Part shown: positions 15,438-23,779 of the stretch, one piece after another
Layout: each line of letters opens with the position of its first letter
How positions within the stretch are numbered: position 1 is the first letter of the stretch
Source: Acidobacteriota bacterium
GTDB taxonomy: Bacteria > Acidobacteriota > Blastocatellia > Pyrinomonadales > Pyrinomonadaceae
NCBI GenBank assembly: GCA_018269075.1
Contig: JAFDVJ010000006.1
Coordinates: 155,424-219,423, forward strand
DNA: 64,000 bases
Direction: 5' to 3'
Translations under genes and position numbers: made by a program
The notes under the pieces: model-generated
The model's database searches: none
The model's input: only the letters and a program-made list of their open reading frames with translations
What the model was told of the DNA's origin: nothing

Positions 15438-16889
15438 ATGAGTCAGAAAATTACAATTGATCCCGTTACGCGGGTCGAAGGTCACGGCAAGGTGACGATT
15501 CATCTCGACGACGACAATCACGTCACGGACGCTTTTTTCCATATCGTCGAGTTTCGCGGCTTCGAGCGCTTCATCCAGGGCCATCCCTACTGGGAAGCGC
15601 CGGTGATGGTGCAGCGGCTCTGCGGCATCTGCCCGGTCAGCCATCATCTGGCGGCGGCCAAGGCGATCGACCAGATCGTCGGGCTCGACCCGGAAGATCT
15701 CTCGGTGCCGGCGCAGAAGATCCGGCGGCTTCTGCACTACGGGCAGGTCTTTCAGTCGCACGCGCTCCATTTCTTCTATCTCGCCGCGCCCGACCTGCTC
15801 TTCGGCTACGATTCCGATCCGGTCAAGCGCAACGTCGTCGGCGTCGCGCACGAATTCCCGGACATCGCCAAAAAAGGCATCCTGATGCGCAAGTTCGGGC
15901 AGGAGATCATCCGGCTCATCACCGGCAAAAAGATCCACGGCATCTCGGCGACGCCGGGCGGCGTGCATAAACACATCATCCCGAAAGAGGTCGGCTATTT
16001 TCTCGACGGGCGGGTCATTCCGAACATCGACACGATGGTCGACTGGTCGCTCGAGATCATCGAGTTTTTCAAGGCGTATCACGAAAAGAACCGCCATTTT
16101 CTCGACGATTTCGCGGTTTATCCGTCGGGCCATCTCGGCCTCGTCAGCAAAAAGAACGGCTTTCTGGAACTCTACGACGGTAATCTGCGGGCGATCGACG
16201 CCGACGGCAACGTGACGCTCGACGACATCCCGAACGTCCGCTACGCCGATTATTTCTTCGAGGCGGTCGAACGCTGGTCGTACCTGAAATTCCCCTATCT
16301 GAAGCATCTCGGCCGCGAAAACGGCTGGAACCGCGTCGGGCCGCTCGCGCGGATCAACGTCTGCAGCGGCATCGAAACGCCGCTCGCCGAGCGCGCCCGC
16401 CGCGAATTCGTCGAGGCGACCGGCGACAAGGTCAATCACCGGACGATGTACACGCACTGGGCGCGGCTCATCGAGGCGCTCCACTGCGCCGAGATGATCC
16501 GCAACCTGCTCAACGACAGCGACATCCTGAGCAGCGACGTGACGCGCAAGGGCGAGCGCCGGAACCGCGGAGTCGGGATCATCGAAGCGCCGCGCGGAAC
16601 GCTGATCCACGAGTACGAGGTCGACGACAAGGACCGCATCACGCGCTGCAATCTGATCGTCTCGACGACGCACAACAACGAGCCGATGAACCGCGCCGTC
16701 CGCTGGGTCGCCCGCCACGCGCTCGACGGCAAGCGCAAGATCACCGAGGTGATGCTCAACCAGGTCGAGGTCGCGATCCGCGCCTACGACCCGTGTCTGA
16801 GCTGCGCGACGCACGCGATCGGCCAGATGCCGCTCGAAGTCTCGCTCTATGATTCAAAGGGAGAATTGATCGACCGAATGAAACGATAA
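15438..16889 (+). CDS. hoxH: [NiFe]-hydrogenase large subunit HoxH
   Basis: A 483-residue catalytic subunit that binds the NiFe(CN)2CO centre. L1 motif RLCGICPVSH gives Cys62 and Cys65; L2 motif DPCLSCATH gives Cys453 and Cys456. About 23 residues follow the ATHA segment, the expected length of a peptide removed during maturation. The sequence type is the cytoplasmic NAD-linked (group 3) enzyme, in line with the hoxF and hoxUY context. Its ATG at 15438 lies directly behind a repeat hairpin, with no strong ribosome site. Confidence 0.95.
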   Translation: MSQKITIDPVTRVEGHGKVTIHLDDDNHVTDAFFHIVEFRGFERFIQGHPYWEAPVMVQRLCGICPVSHHLAAAKAIDQIVGLDPEDLSVPAQKIRRLLHYGQVFQSHALHFFYLAAPDLLFGYDSDPVKRNVVGVAHEFPDIAKKGILMRKFGQEIIRLITGKKIHGISATPGGVHKHIIPKEVGYFLDGRVIPNIDTMVDWSLEIIEFFKAYHEKNRHFLDDFAVYPSGHLGLVSKKNGFLELYDGNLRAIDADGNVTLDDIPNVRYADYFFEAVERWSYLKFPYLKHLGRENGWNRVGPLARINVCSGIETPLAERARREFVEATGDKVNHRTMYTHWARLIEALHCAEMIRNLLNDSDILSSDVTRKGERRNRGVGIIEAPRGTLIHEYEVDDKDRITRCNLIVSTTHNNEPMNRAVRWVARHALDGKRKITEVMLNQVEVAIRAYDPCLSCATHAIGQMPLEVSLYDSKGELIDRMKR

Positions 16890-16891
16890 AG

Positions 16892-17062
16892 CGATTTCGG
16901 ATTTCGGATTTCGGATTTCGGACTTCGGATTTCGGATCGGTTTTTCTTCAAAACGACCAATTTCATACGACCCAAAATTTTTCGGGCATTTAAAATCTTG
17001 TTTTTTTACAAGCACTGTCAACGATGGAAAAATCCGAAATCCGAAATCCGAAATCCGAAATC
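16892..17062. repeat. Inverted pair of 7-bp arrays after hoxH
   Basis: ATTTCGG copies at 16892-16938 start two bases after the hoxH stop, and CCGAAAT copies at 17031-17062 end four bases before the protease ATG. The two arms bracket a 92-base A+T-rich spacer. Confidence 0.9.
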
Positions 17063-17065
17063 AAT

Positions 17066-17524
17066 ATGATTCGCCATCCCAAATCCCAAATCCTGCTGAT
17101 CGGGATCGGCAATTCGGGCCGCCGGGACGACGGGCTCGGCTGGGCGTTTCTCGAACGATTGGAGAAGATGCGCCCCGAAAACGTGACGGTCGAATATCGT
17201 TATCAGCTGCAGATCGAGGACGCCGAGCTGATCTCGCATTACGCGCGCGTGCTCTTCGTCGACGCCGACACCGCCGTCCACGAAAACGGTTTCGCGATAA
17301 CAAGCGTCGAGCCGCTTTCCGCGCCGTCCTACACCTCGCACCGGCTGACGCCCGAAGCGGTGCTCGCGCTCGCGCAGAAGCTGTACCGAAGCGCGCCCGA
17401 ATGCCGGCTGCTCGGCATCACCGGCCGCTCGTTCGAGCTCGCGATCGGCCTCACGCCCGAAGCCGAGGAGAATCTCCGAAAGGCTCTCGGCAGCCGAATC
17501 TGGGAGGCCGGGCAGTGGAATTAA
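17066..17524 (+). CDS. Hydrogenase maturation endopeptidase (HoxW/HyaD family)
   Basis: A 152-residue protease that trims the large-subunit C-terminus after nickel insertion. The family signature GIGNSGRRDDGLG (residues 13-25), the second acidic nickel ligand in FVDAD (64-68) and His92 (SHRLTPE) are present. The start at 17066 is preferred, because an upstream ATG at 17024 only adds residues translated from the 7-bp array. It follows hoxH, its likely substrate. No other hyp accessory genes occur in the window. Confidence 0.85.
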   Translation: MIRHPKSQILLIGIGNSGRRDDGLGWAFLERLEKMRPENVTVEYRYQLQIEDAELISHYARVLFVDADTAVHENGFAITSVEPLSAPSYTSHRLTPEAVLALAQKLYRSAPECRLLGITGRSFELAIGLTPEAEENLRKALGSRIWEAGQWN

Positions 17525-17608
17525 AGATCCGGCATTTGGGCTCGCCCCGTTTTTTTTGGTATAACTAATTCAATTCCTCACCCCGCACAACCAGCTTTCA
17601 ATCAATCT

Positions 17609-18007
17609 ATGCTTTGGGAATTCGTGTTTTTTTCAACGCCCGATTATTTGCGGGTCGATGTTCAGGGGCCGTTCAGTCTGGAAAGGCAGATCCGTATGTT
17701 CGAAGAGATTACAACGCTCGACGAGTGGCAGCCGGGCCTGCCGATTCTGTTCGACAACCGCCGGCTGGAGATGTTTGCCGTCGACACGCAGATCATCCGC
17801 CAGTCCGTCGTGATTATGCAGAAATTCAGCCGCCGGCATCCCGCAACGAAAATCGCCGGCCTCGTCGCGACGAATCTCAACTTCGGCCTCGGCCGCCAAT
17901 TCGAAACCTTCACCGAGATCGAAGGCGGCACCGGCTTCAGGCTCTTCAGGGACGAGGCGCAGGCCGTCGAATGGCTTCAGCAGCCCGGCGACGACGATCC
18001 GGCCTGA
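17609..18007 (+). CDS. Hypothetical protein, STAS/SpoIIAA-like
   Basis: A 132-residue soluble protein. Alternating strands and helices with a central LFDNRRLEMF strand and the end FRDEAQAVEWLQQ recall the SpoIIAA-like/STAS fold, in which the last helix often reads xDEAxAxxWL. The assignment is tentative. It is preceded by a TATAAC box around 17560 and stands alone, so a housekeeping or signalling role cannot be decided. Confidence 0.55.
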   Translation: MLWEFVFFSTPDYLRVDVQGPFSLERQIRMFEEITTLDEWQPGLPILFDNRRLEMFAVDTQIIRQSVVIMQKFSRRHPATKIAGLVATNLNFGLGRQFETFTEIEGGTGFRLFRDEAQAVEWLQQPGDDDPA

Positions 18008-18025
18008 TTTTATTTCAACTTCCGA

Positions 18026-18775
18026 TTAAAACGTTTTTTCCCGCGCCAGACGGAGCGTGACGACGCGCGAATCGGGGTCGGTGCGCGAGATTTCCACCAT
18101 CTTATCGGGATGCAGGGTTTTGCCTTTGGCCGGTTTGACCTCGACGATCCAGCGGCCTTCGGGCAGGCTCGTCGCGAGCGCGGAATCGGCGAAAATCTGT
18201 TTTTTGCGCGCGTCGGGCGAACCCGCGCCGGCGTATTTGCCTTTTTCGTTTCTGACGGTGAAAAGCGCGTTCGCGGCCGTTTCGAAATCCGGGAAAAGCG
18301 GCGCGCCGCGGGCGTCGCGAAAATCGATCCGGACCAGTTTGTAAACGGTCTGGACGCGAATGTCGCCGACGTCCGTTTTGGGCTCCTTCATCCGGAGACC
18401 GGCGAGCGCCGGAAAATCCTTCCGGCGGCCTTCCTGCAAAGTAAACGGCGGCTCGACCGGCGCGAACGAATTATCGCGGTCGATCGCCGACGTGATGAAG
18501 AGATAAAATGGATTTTCCGAACAGGTTCGTGCGAGCCGGAAGCGGCCGTCTTCCTCCGGCTTGTTGATGACGACGAGCGCGTCGACGTCGTCCATATACA
18601 AACCGCCGAGATAAACCTCGGCGTCCGACAACGGCCGCCCGCCGTCATCGACGACCCGCCCCGTCACCACGCAGTCCGCGCCATACGCCCCGCAAACCAG
18701 CCCAAAGATGAGAAAAACCGCAATTGCCGACTGCAAACTGCGAACTGCAGATTTGTTCTTTTTCAAATCCTGCAT
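18026..18775 (-). CDS. Secreted protein with carboxypeptidase-regulatory-like domain
   Basis: A 250-residue protein with a signal peptide (hydrophobic AVFLIFGLVCGAYG, cleavage near residue 32) followed by a beta-sandwich start CVVTGRVVDDGGRPLSDAEVYLGG, typical of the carboxypeptidase regulatory-like fold. The C-terminal half (VTLRL end) looks like a second beta domain. The start is uncertain: ATG at 18775 has GAGGGGG touching it, and 18802 is the alternative. Surface or periplasmic; function unknown. Confidence 0.7.
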   Translation of the reverse strand: MQDLKKNKSAVRSLQSAIAVFLIFGLVCGAYGADCVVTGRVVDDGGRPLSDAEVYLGGLYMDDVDALVVINKPEEDGRFRLARTCSENPFYLFITSAIDRDNSFAPVEPPFTLQEGRRKDFPALAGLRMKEPKTDVGDIRVQTVYKLVRIDFRDARGAPLFPDFETAANALFTVRNEKGKYAGAGSPDARKKQIFADSALATSLPEGRWIVEVKPAKGKTLHPDKMVEISRTDPDSRVVTLRLAREKTF

Positions 18776-18810
18776 CCCCCTCGTAAGTTGTAAACGAGCC
18801 ATCAAAGACC

Positions 18811-18842
18811 AATCCGAAATCCGAAATCCGAAATCCGAAATC
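18811..18842. repeat. 7-bp tandem array, unit CCGAAAT
   Basis: Four to five perfect copies lie between the secreted-protein gene and the cytochrome c gene, ending at the cytochrome stop codon. Confidence 0.9.
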
Positions 18843-19200
18843 AATCGTCTTTGCCCTGCAGGTCGCGGCGGACGAAGCGGACCATCTTGCGGATCTCGTC
18901 CTCGGTGAGCTGGTTTTTGAAGGCCGGCATCGGCAGTTTGCCTTCCTTGATCTGGAGATAGATTTCCTGCTCGGATTTTTTGGCGGCGTCGCCGTAGCGC
19001 AGCGACGGGATGATCTTGCCGTCGATTTCCTTGCCGTTGGCTTCCTGACCGTGACAGATCGCGCAGTTCTGGCGAAAGATCGAGGCTTCGTAGGATTTGC
19101 TGTCGGCGATCACGAACGCCGGCCGCGGCGGCGGCGCGCTGCCGCACGCAGCGGCGGCGGCGATGAACGATAAAGTGACGGTGATTTTGAGCAGCTTCAT
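18841..19200 (-). CDS. Lipoprotein c-type cytochrome
   Basis: A 119-residue monohaem cytochrome c. The N-terminus is a lipoprotein signal (hydrophobic TVTLSFIAAAAAC, Cys19 as the lipid anchor). The haem motif is CAICH (about residues 46-50) and the distal methionine is likely in LPMPAF (about 89-94). The protein would sit at the periplasmic face and pass electrons in respiration. ATG at 19200; an upstream in-frame ATG at 19290 adds an unrelated tail and is rejected. Confidence 0.88.
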   Translation of the reverse strand: MKLLKITVTLSFIAAAAACGSAPPPRPAFVIADSKSYEASIFRQNCAICHGQEANGKEIDGKIIPSLRYGDAAKKSEQEIYLQIKEGKLPMPAFKNQLTEDEIRKMVRFVRRDLQGKDD

Positions 19201-19562
19201 TATTTTATAAGTCTTGAGTCTTGAGTCCTGAGTCCTGAGCCCGTGTTTTTCGGCGATCCGGTAAGCTGAATCAATCGAAAGCCGGCTCAAGGCTCAGGAC
19301 TTCCGCTTTCGGCAAATCTTATGCCGGCCGGCTAAATGCCGGAAACAGGATTTTTAGCAAAATCGCGGGCGTTCCGTCAAATGGCAAAACGGCCGAAAAA
19401 CACACGGCCGCCTCAAAAAATTTCGCACAACCCCGGAATTCCACGCCCCGATCCGCACACTTCGCGCCCATCGCCGCAGCAAACCGGCCGGCATCGGCTT
19501 TACAAATTGAAGCTGACCGCTTCAAAGCAGCAAATCCGAAATCCGAAATCCGAAATCCGAAA
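19201..19562. other. Intergenic stretch of about 360 bases
   Basis: Holds a TTGAGTC inverted-array pair (19209-19301) and a CCGAAAT array (19532-19564). I see no gene in it. Confidence 0.7.
19209..19301. repeat. Inverted pair, unit CTTGAGT / CCTGAGT
   Basis: The left arm (19209-19240) holds four heptamers; a shorter complementary right arm (19283-19301) reads GGCTCAAGGCTCAGGAC. Confidence 0.75.
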
Positions 19563-19564
19563 TC
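19532..19564. repeat. 7-bp tandem array, unit CCGAAAT
   Basis: Four to five copies abut the thiG stop codon. Confidence 0.9.
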
Positions 19565-20333
19565 ACCTTATCGCTCCCTCGATCGGGCTCGACGCCGAGG
19601 CGTAGAGGCGTTTCGGCATCCGTCCCGAAAGATAGGCGAGCCGGCCGGCCTGGACGGCCAGTTTCATCGCCGTCGCCATTCGTTCGGCGTCCTTCGCCTC
19701 GGCGATCGCCGTGTTCATCAGGATCGCGTCCGCGCCGAGCTCCATCGCCTGCGCCGCGTCCGACGGGACGCCGACGCCGGCGTCGACGATGATCGTCGCG
19801 TCGGGCAGCTGCTCGCGCATAATCCGCAGATTCGACGGGTTCTGGACGCCCATTCCCGAACCGATCGGCGCGGCCAGCGGCATCACCGCCGGGCAGCCCG
19901 CGTCGAGCAGCTTTTTCGCCATAATGAGATCGTCCGAGAAATACGGCAGGACGATAAACCCTTCCCTGATCAGGACTTTAGCCGCTTCGAGCGTCTGCTC
20001 GTTGTCGGGCAGCAGCGTGACCTTGTCGCCGATCACTTCGAGCTTGATCCAGTCGGTTTCGAGCGCCTCGCGGGCGAGCCGCGCGGTGCGGATCGCGTGG
20101 TCGGCGTCGAAACAGCCGGCGGTGTTCGGAAGAATCTGCATCTCGGGCGAGAGATAATCGAGAAACGATTCGGTCGCGCGGTCGAGCGGCACGCGGTTGA
20201 CGGCGACCGTCACCATTTCCGCGCCCGACGCCTTGTGCGCCGCCTGCATCTCGCCGAAGCTGCGGTATTTGCCGGTTCCGATGATGAGCCGCGAAGAAAA
20301 AGTCTTTCCGGCCAACGTAAAATTGTCTGACAT
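19563..20333 (-). CDS. thiG: Thiazole synthase ThiG
   Basis: A 256-residue TIM-barrel enzyme that builds the thiazole phosphate of thiamine from deoxyxylulose phosphate, dehydroglycine and the ThiS thiocarboxylate. Lys97 (DWIKLEVIGD) is the Schiff-base lysine. Other hallmarks are IIGTGKY, LPNTAGC, PIGSGMGVQN and DAGVGVPSDAA. The start ATG at 20333 (MSDNFTLAGK) fits the family. thiS lies just upstream, but a terminator-like hairpin separates the two. Confidence 0.95.
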   Translation of the reverse strand: MSDNFTLAGKTFSSRLIIGTGKYRSFGEMQAAHKASGAEMVTVAVNRVPLDRATESFLDYLSPEMQILPNTAGCFDADHAIRTARLAREALETDWIKLEVIGDKVTLLPDNEQTLEAAKVLIREGFIVLPYFSDDLIMAKKLLDAGCPAVMPLAAPIGSGMGVQNPSNLRIMREQLPDATIIVDAGVGVPSDAAQAMELGADAILMNTAIAEAKDAERMATAMKLAVQAGRLAYLSGRMPKRLYASASSPIEGAIR

Positions 20334-20413
20334 AGCTTTAAGAATGAAAAATTTAAAAAGTAAAAATTCAAAATGCTGCAATCTTGAATTTACAACTTTT
20401 CCGGGCAAAACGA

Positions 20414-20459
20414 AAAGGACGGGTTTCTCCGAAAAAAAACCTCGTCCTTTAATTTTTCC
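20414..20459. terminator. Terminator-like hairpin between thiS and thiG
   Basis: AAAGGACG (20414-20421) pairs with CGTCCTTT (20443-20450), extended by GGTTT/AAACC. T-rich tracts flank both sides, so it could act in either direction. It lies downstream of thiS and upstream of thiG. Confidence 0.65.
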
Positions 20460-20475
20460 TTCGCGTCTCGACGCC

Positions 20476-20679
20476 TTAACCGCCGCCGACGAAATGGACG
20501 ATCTCGATCCGGTCGGCGTCCGCGACGCGGATGTTTTCCCAGTCGCGTTTGCGGACGACCGTTTTGTTGAGCTCGATCGCGACGCGCTCGTCGGGGAGCG
20601 AAAACTTTCTTAAAAGTTCGAGCAGATTATATGTTCCGTCAAGTTCGCGCGCCTCGCCGTTGATAAAAACCGTCATCAT
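20476..20679 (-). CDS. thiS: Sulfur carrier protein ThiS
   Basis: A 67-residue ubiquitin-fold carrier with the hallmark C-terminal di-glycine (HFVGGG end), whose last glycine is adenylated and thiocarboxylated to donate sulfur to ThiG. The core TVFINGEARELDGTYNLLELL segment fits the family. Two adjacent ATG codons (20679 and 20676) are possible starts; the second has better spacing from AAGGGA. Adenylating and dehydroglycine enzymes are not in the window. Confidence 0.9.
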   Translation of the reverse strand: MMTVFINGEARELDGTYNLLELLRKFSLPDERVAIELNKTVVRKRDWENIRVADADRIEIVHFVGGG

Positions 20680-20712
20680 AATTCCCTTTTGAAAAGAAGA
20701 ATTTTACCAGAC

Positions 20713-20752
20713 AAATCCGAAATCCGAAATCCGAAATCCGAAATCCGAAATC
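20713..20752. repeat. 7-bp tandem array, unit CCGAAAT
   Basis: Five to six perfect copies between thiS and the next minus-strand gene. Confidence 0.92.
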
Positions 20753-20755
20753 GCC

Positions 20756-21727
20756 TCAGTTCTGGCGGACGATCTGGCGGAGCTCGGCCTCCTCGCCGGC
20801 GTGGATCGCGCGGACGAGGATCGCGCCGCGGCCCGAGCGAAACTGCGGGAGCTGGAGATGGACGACGGCGACGCCGCGCTCGTTGGTGCGGGCGTGAAAA
20901 ATCAGCGGCCGGAAGCTCGACCCGAGCACCTTGACCATCACCTGCGCGTCGCCGACGAAATGCGTTTCGGCGCCGCGGTAGACGAGAATGTTGAGCGTTT
21001 TGCGCTCGCCGGCCCGGAACGCGGTTTCGTTGATAAAGCGGATTTCGAGATGCTCCTGACGCGGATTGATCGAGTTGCCGAGGTCGGAGATGATCTCGAC
21101 GGCGTCGGCCGAGAGGATCGTTTCGGCCTCGATGATCTGGCTCTCGTCGACGATCAGGTCCTCGTCGATGATCTCGAGCGGCAGATCCCAGATAAGCTCT
21201 TCCTTCGGCTGCGGGATCGCCGGGATGAAGGTTTCCTTGGGCTGCGGGATCGCCGGCCCGAAATCGTCCTCGAACGAAACGGCCTGGATCGATTTCTTGA
21301 GTTCCTGCACGGAAGCGGGCGGCGGTTCGGGCCGGCTGACCGGCAGCGGCGGAGGCTGGACGGTCTTGACTTCGGCGCGGCCGTCGCCGTTCTGAATCGG
21401 GGCGACCGGCACGTGGCCGTTGGTCCGCTGTTTCGCGTCGCGTTTGGCCGCCGCGTCGCGGGCGGTCATCTTGATGAGCTCCTCGATGCGGCCGGCGCGG
21501 ACCGCCGCGCACAACAGCTTGTGCTGTTTCTGCAGACGCTCGGCGAGGATCTTTTCGTCGAGCCCGTTCTGGATGAGATCTTCGTAGGGCGTCCGTTTGC
21601 TTGCCAGAATCGTGCCGCGATTGTAGACCAGAGACAGGATCAGCGGCGTTTCCACACCTTTATCTTCGGTCTGGACGTGATAGATAACGCCGTCGTGTTC
21701 GATGTCTGTATTAAATCCGGTTATCAC
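20756..21727 (-). CDS. Conserved-looking hypothetical protein with proline linker
   Basis: A 323-residue protein. The N-terminal domain (1-85) opens MITGFNTDIEHDGVIYHVQTED and is alpha/beta. A basic and proline-rich linker follows (about 90-140), then a duplicated AIPQPKE motif (about 158-175), and a C-terminal beta-rich domain (about 220-323) with HFVGDAQVMVKVLG that recalls an Ig-like or regulatory fold. No signal peptide. Divergent from nuoA across a 300-base gap; I do not know its function. Confidence 0.6.
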   Translation of the reverse strand: MITGFNTDIEHDGVIYHVQTEDKGVETPLILSLVYNRGTILASKRTPYEDLIQNGLDEKILAERLQKQHKLLCAAVRAGRIEELIKMTARDAAAKRDAKQRTNGHVPVAPIQNGDGRAEVKTVQPPPLPVSRPEPPPASVQELKKSIQAVSFEDDFGPAIPQPKETFIPAIPQPKEELIWDLPLEIIDEDLIVDESQIIEAETILSADAVEIISDLGNSINPRQEHLEIRFINETAFRAGERKTLNILVYRGAETHFVGDAQVMVKVLGSSFRPLIFHARTNERGVAVVHLQLPQFRSGRGAILVRAIHAGEEAELRQIVRQN

Positions 21728-21911
21728 AATTTCAGCTTAATTTGGCGAGAACAGAGTAGTAGTTTCGGACGCGCGCGCCCATTATTGAAATTATCACAGG
21801 CGGTCAGGCCGGGTCAATAAAAATTAGTTCGCTAAGTCGAGCGTATCTTTAATTTTCATCTTTTCGCCGGGCCCCGGCGCGATCGCGAAAAAAACTCGAA
21901 AACGACCTCCC

Positions 21912-21940
21912 TTGACACTCATTCGGGCTTAACTTACGAT
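21912..21940 (+). promoter_or_regulatory. Candidate sigma-70 promoter of the nuo cluster
   Basis: -35 TTGACA (21912-21917), a 17-base spacer and -10 TACGAT (21935-21940). The predicted leader to the nuoA ATG is about 80 bases. The rest of the gap 21728-22028 is A+T-rich with nothing else evident. Confidence 0.6.
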
Positions 21941-22028
21941 TTAATTTGTGCAATAATTCTCAAATTCGACTGGTATTTTTTTCTCGACGATTTTACTGAT
22001 ATAAAACAAGGAAAATAAAAGAGATTCG

Positions 22029-22520
22029 ATGAACAATTTCAACATTATCGATTACGCGCCGATCGGCATTATGTTTTTGGTGGCGGCGGGCTTCGCGGTC
22101 AGCCAGATTTTGGTGACGCAGCTCATCGGGCCGCGCAAGCGGACGGCGACGAAACTGATGCCCTACGAATGCGGCAAGGATCCGGTCGGATCGGCCCGCG
22201 ACCGCTTCTCGGTCAAGTTCTACACGGTCGCCGTGATCTTCCTGCTCTTCGACATCGAAGTTTTGTTTATGGTTCCGTTCGCGGTCGCCTTCAAGGAACT
22301 GATCAAGCTGCAGAACCTGAACCCGGCCGTCGCCTACGGCACGATCGCCTTCGTCGAAATCCTGATCTTCATCGCGACGCTGGTCGTCGGCTACATCTAC
22401 GTCTGGAAGAAGGGCACGTTCGACTGGGGACTGCAGTCGCGCGCCGAGGCCCGCGCCGAGGCGAAAGCGATGGCAAACGCCCGGCCGGCGGATGCGTCTA
22501 ACCTTAAAAGAGCGGCATAA
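22029..22520 (+). CDS. nuoA: NADH-quinone oxidoreductase subunit A
   Basis: A 163-residue inner-membrane subunit of complex I with three transmembrane helices (about 10-32, 70-92, 100-122). The conserved loop PYECGKDPVGSARDRFSVKFY lies between helices 1 and 2. A charged alanine-rich tail (AEARAEAKAMANARP) of about 30 residues exceeds the usual length. AGGAAAA lies before the ATG. First gene of the nuo cluster. Confidence 0.95.
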   Translation: MNNFNIIDYAPIGIMFLVAAGFAVSQILVTQLIGPRKRTATKLMPYECGKDPVGSARDRFSVKFYTVAVIFLLFDIEVLFMVPFAVAFKELIKLQNLNPAVAYGTIAFVEILIFIATLVVGYIYVWKKGTFDWGLQSRAEARAEAKAMANARPADASNLKRAA

Positions 22521-22541
22521 AACAAAGTTTTGGAGTGAAAA

Positions 22542-23189
22542 ATGGGTTTAGAAAATAATATTTGGGAATCATTGCCGGACGTCATCACGGTCAAACTCGA
22601 TGCCGTCATCAACTGGGCGCGAAAATCCTCGATCTGGCCGGCGACCTTCGGGCTCGCCTGCTGCGCGATCGAGATGATGAACTCGGTCAACTCGCGCAAC
22701 GACCTTTCGCGGTTCGGCGCGGAAACGTTTCGGGCGAGCCCGCGGCAGGCCGACGTGATGATCGTCTCGGGCCGCGTCTCGCGCAAGATGGCGCCGGTGC
22801 TGCGCCGGATCTACGATCAGATGCCGGAGCCGAAATGGGTCATCTCGATGGGCGCCTGCGCGACCTCGGGCGGCGTCTTCGACAACTACGCGATCGTCCA
22901 GGGCGTCGACAAGATCGTCCCCGTCGACATCTATATTCCGGGCTGCCCGCCGCGCCCCGAGATGCTCGTCCACGCGATCACGATGCTTCAGGAAAAGATT
23001 ATGAAGGACTCGGTCAAGGACCGTTACGACGCCTTCGAGGAAGAATCGCGCAAGGCCGTCGTGCCCGGAACATTGCCCGTCACCGAGGGCACCGCGCTCG
23101 AACGGGAAAAGGAAATCGCGGTCGCCGAAAACAAGACTTCGCGTCCCTATTCGGTTCCCTCGCGTCACGAACGGCGCAAATCTTCGTAA
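22542..23189 (+). CDS. nuoB: NADH-quinone oxidoreductase subunit B
   Basis: A 215-residue subunit that holds the N2 [4Fe-4S] cluster, the last stop before quinone. Ligands are Cys40-Cys41 (LACCAIEMM), Cys106 (MGACATSGG) and Cys135 (PGCPPRPE). A charged C-terminal extension of about 45 residues follows the conserved domain. It is followed by a strong terminator-like hairpin before nuoC. Confidence 0.96.
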   Translation: MGLENNIWESLPDVITVKLDAVINWARKSSIWPATFGLACCAIEMMNSVNSRNDLSRFGAETFRASPRQADVMIVSGRVSRKMAPVLRRIYDQMPEPKWVISMGACATSGGVFDNYAIVQGVDKIVPVDIYIPGCPPRPEMLVHAITMLQEKIMKDSVKDRYDAFEEESRKAVVPGTLPVTEGTALEREKEIAVAENKTSRPYSVPSRHERRKSS

Positions 23190-23198
23190 AAATTTTAT

Positions 23199-23233
23199 GG
23201 CGGTGAAGTTTTCGGAAAATTCGCCGCCTTTTT
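23199..23233 (+). terminator. Intrinsic terminator between nuoB and nuoC
   Basis: GGCGGTGAA pairs with TTCGCCGCC (one G-U), extended inward by TTTT/AAAA, and is followed by TTTTT. It lies inside the nuo gene order, so it should reduce or regulate read-through into nuoC. Confidence 0.75.
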
Positions 23234-23241
23234 AATCAACT

Positions 23242-23727
23242 ATGGCTGAGACAGCAACTGTTTTGGAATTTGTCGAAAAATTGAAGGCGGAAAACGCGGA
23301 CTGGGTCGCCGACGTCGCGGACGCGTTCGGCGAGGTGACCGTCACGGTCCCGCGCGAAGCGATCGCCGACGTCGCGGCGGCGCTGAAAAAGAATCACGGC
23401 TTCGATCTGCTCTCGGATCTCTGCGGCGTCGACCGCGGCCCCGAGGAAGACCCGCGGTTCGAAGTCAATTATCATCTGTTCGGAACGAAACATCACCGGC
23501 GCCTGCGGCTGAAGGTCCTGCTCTCGGAGGACGATCCGCACGTCAACACGGTCTCGACCGTCTGGAAGACCGCCAACTGGCACGAACGCGAAACCTACGA
23601 TCTGGTCGGCGTCGTCTTCGACAATCACCCGGATCTGCGGAGAATCCTGCTGCCGTCCGATTTCGACGGCCACGCGCTCCGCAAGGATTATCCGCTGCGC
23701 GGTTACGAGCCGTATAGCTTGAGCTAA
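23242..23727 (+). CDS. nuoC: NADH-quinone oxidoreductase subunit C
   Basis: A 161-residue peripheral subunit (30-kDa family). The conserved part is WKTANWHERETYDLVGVVF then HPDLRRILLP with DFDGHALRKDYPLRG near the C-terminus. It docks on NuoB and NuoD at the quinone module. It is separate from NuoD here, not fused. The ATG at 23242 has no recognisable ribosome site, which with the preceding terminator suggests low or controlled initiation. Confidence 0.95.
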   Translation: MAETATVLEFVEKLKAENADWVADVADAFGEVTVTVPREAIADVAAALKKNHGFDLLSDLCGVDRGPEEDPRFEVNYHLFGTKHHRRLRLKVLLSEDDPHVNTVSTVWKTANWHERETYDLVGVVFDNHPDLRRILLPSDFDGHALRKDYPLRGYEPYSLS

Positions 23728-23779
23728 TTGAAAGGATCGATCAATACCGCATCGATCGTCTGGACACCCCGAAATTGAT

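Noticed and set aside
14016..16814. A 932-codon minus-strand frame opposite hoxUY and hoxH
   Set aside because: It spans two real genes and a 7-bp repeat pair, with no recognisable domain; an antisense shadow.
17024..17065. N-terminal extension of the hydrogenase protease
   Set aside because: It is encoded by the CCGAAAT array (SEIRNPK-type text) and is not conserved protein sequence. Similar extensions were trimmed for GntR, the amidotransferase and the CAT-like protein.
18841..19290. Longer cytochrome c start at 19290
   Set aside because: The extra 30 residues lack a signal-like start and overlap the TTGAGTC array; the lipoprotein signal begins at 19200.
20334..20475. TPP riboswitch near thiS/thiG
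   Set aside because: The conserved CUGAGA core of the THI element was not found; the hairpin has only terminator features.
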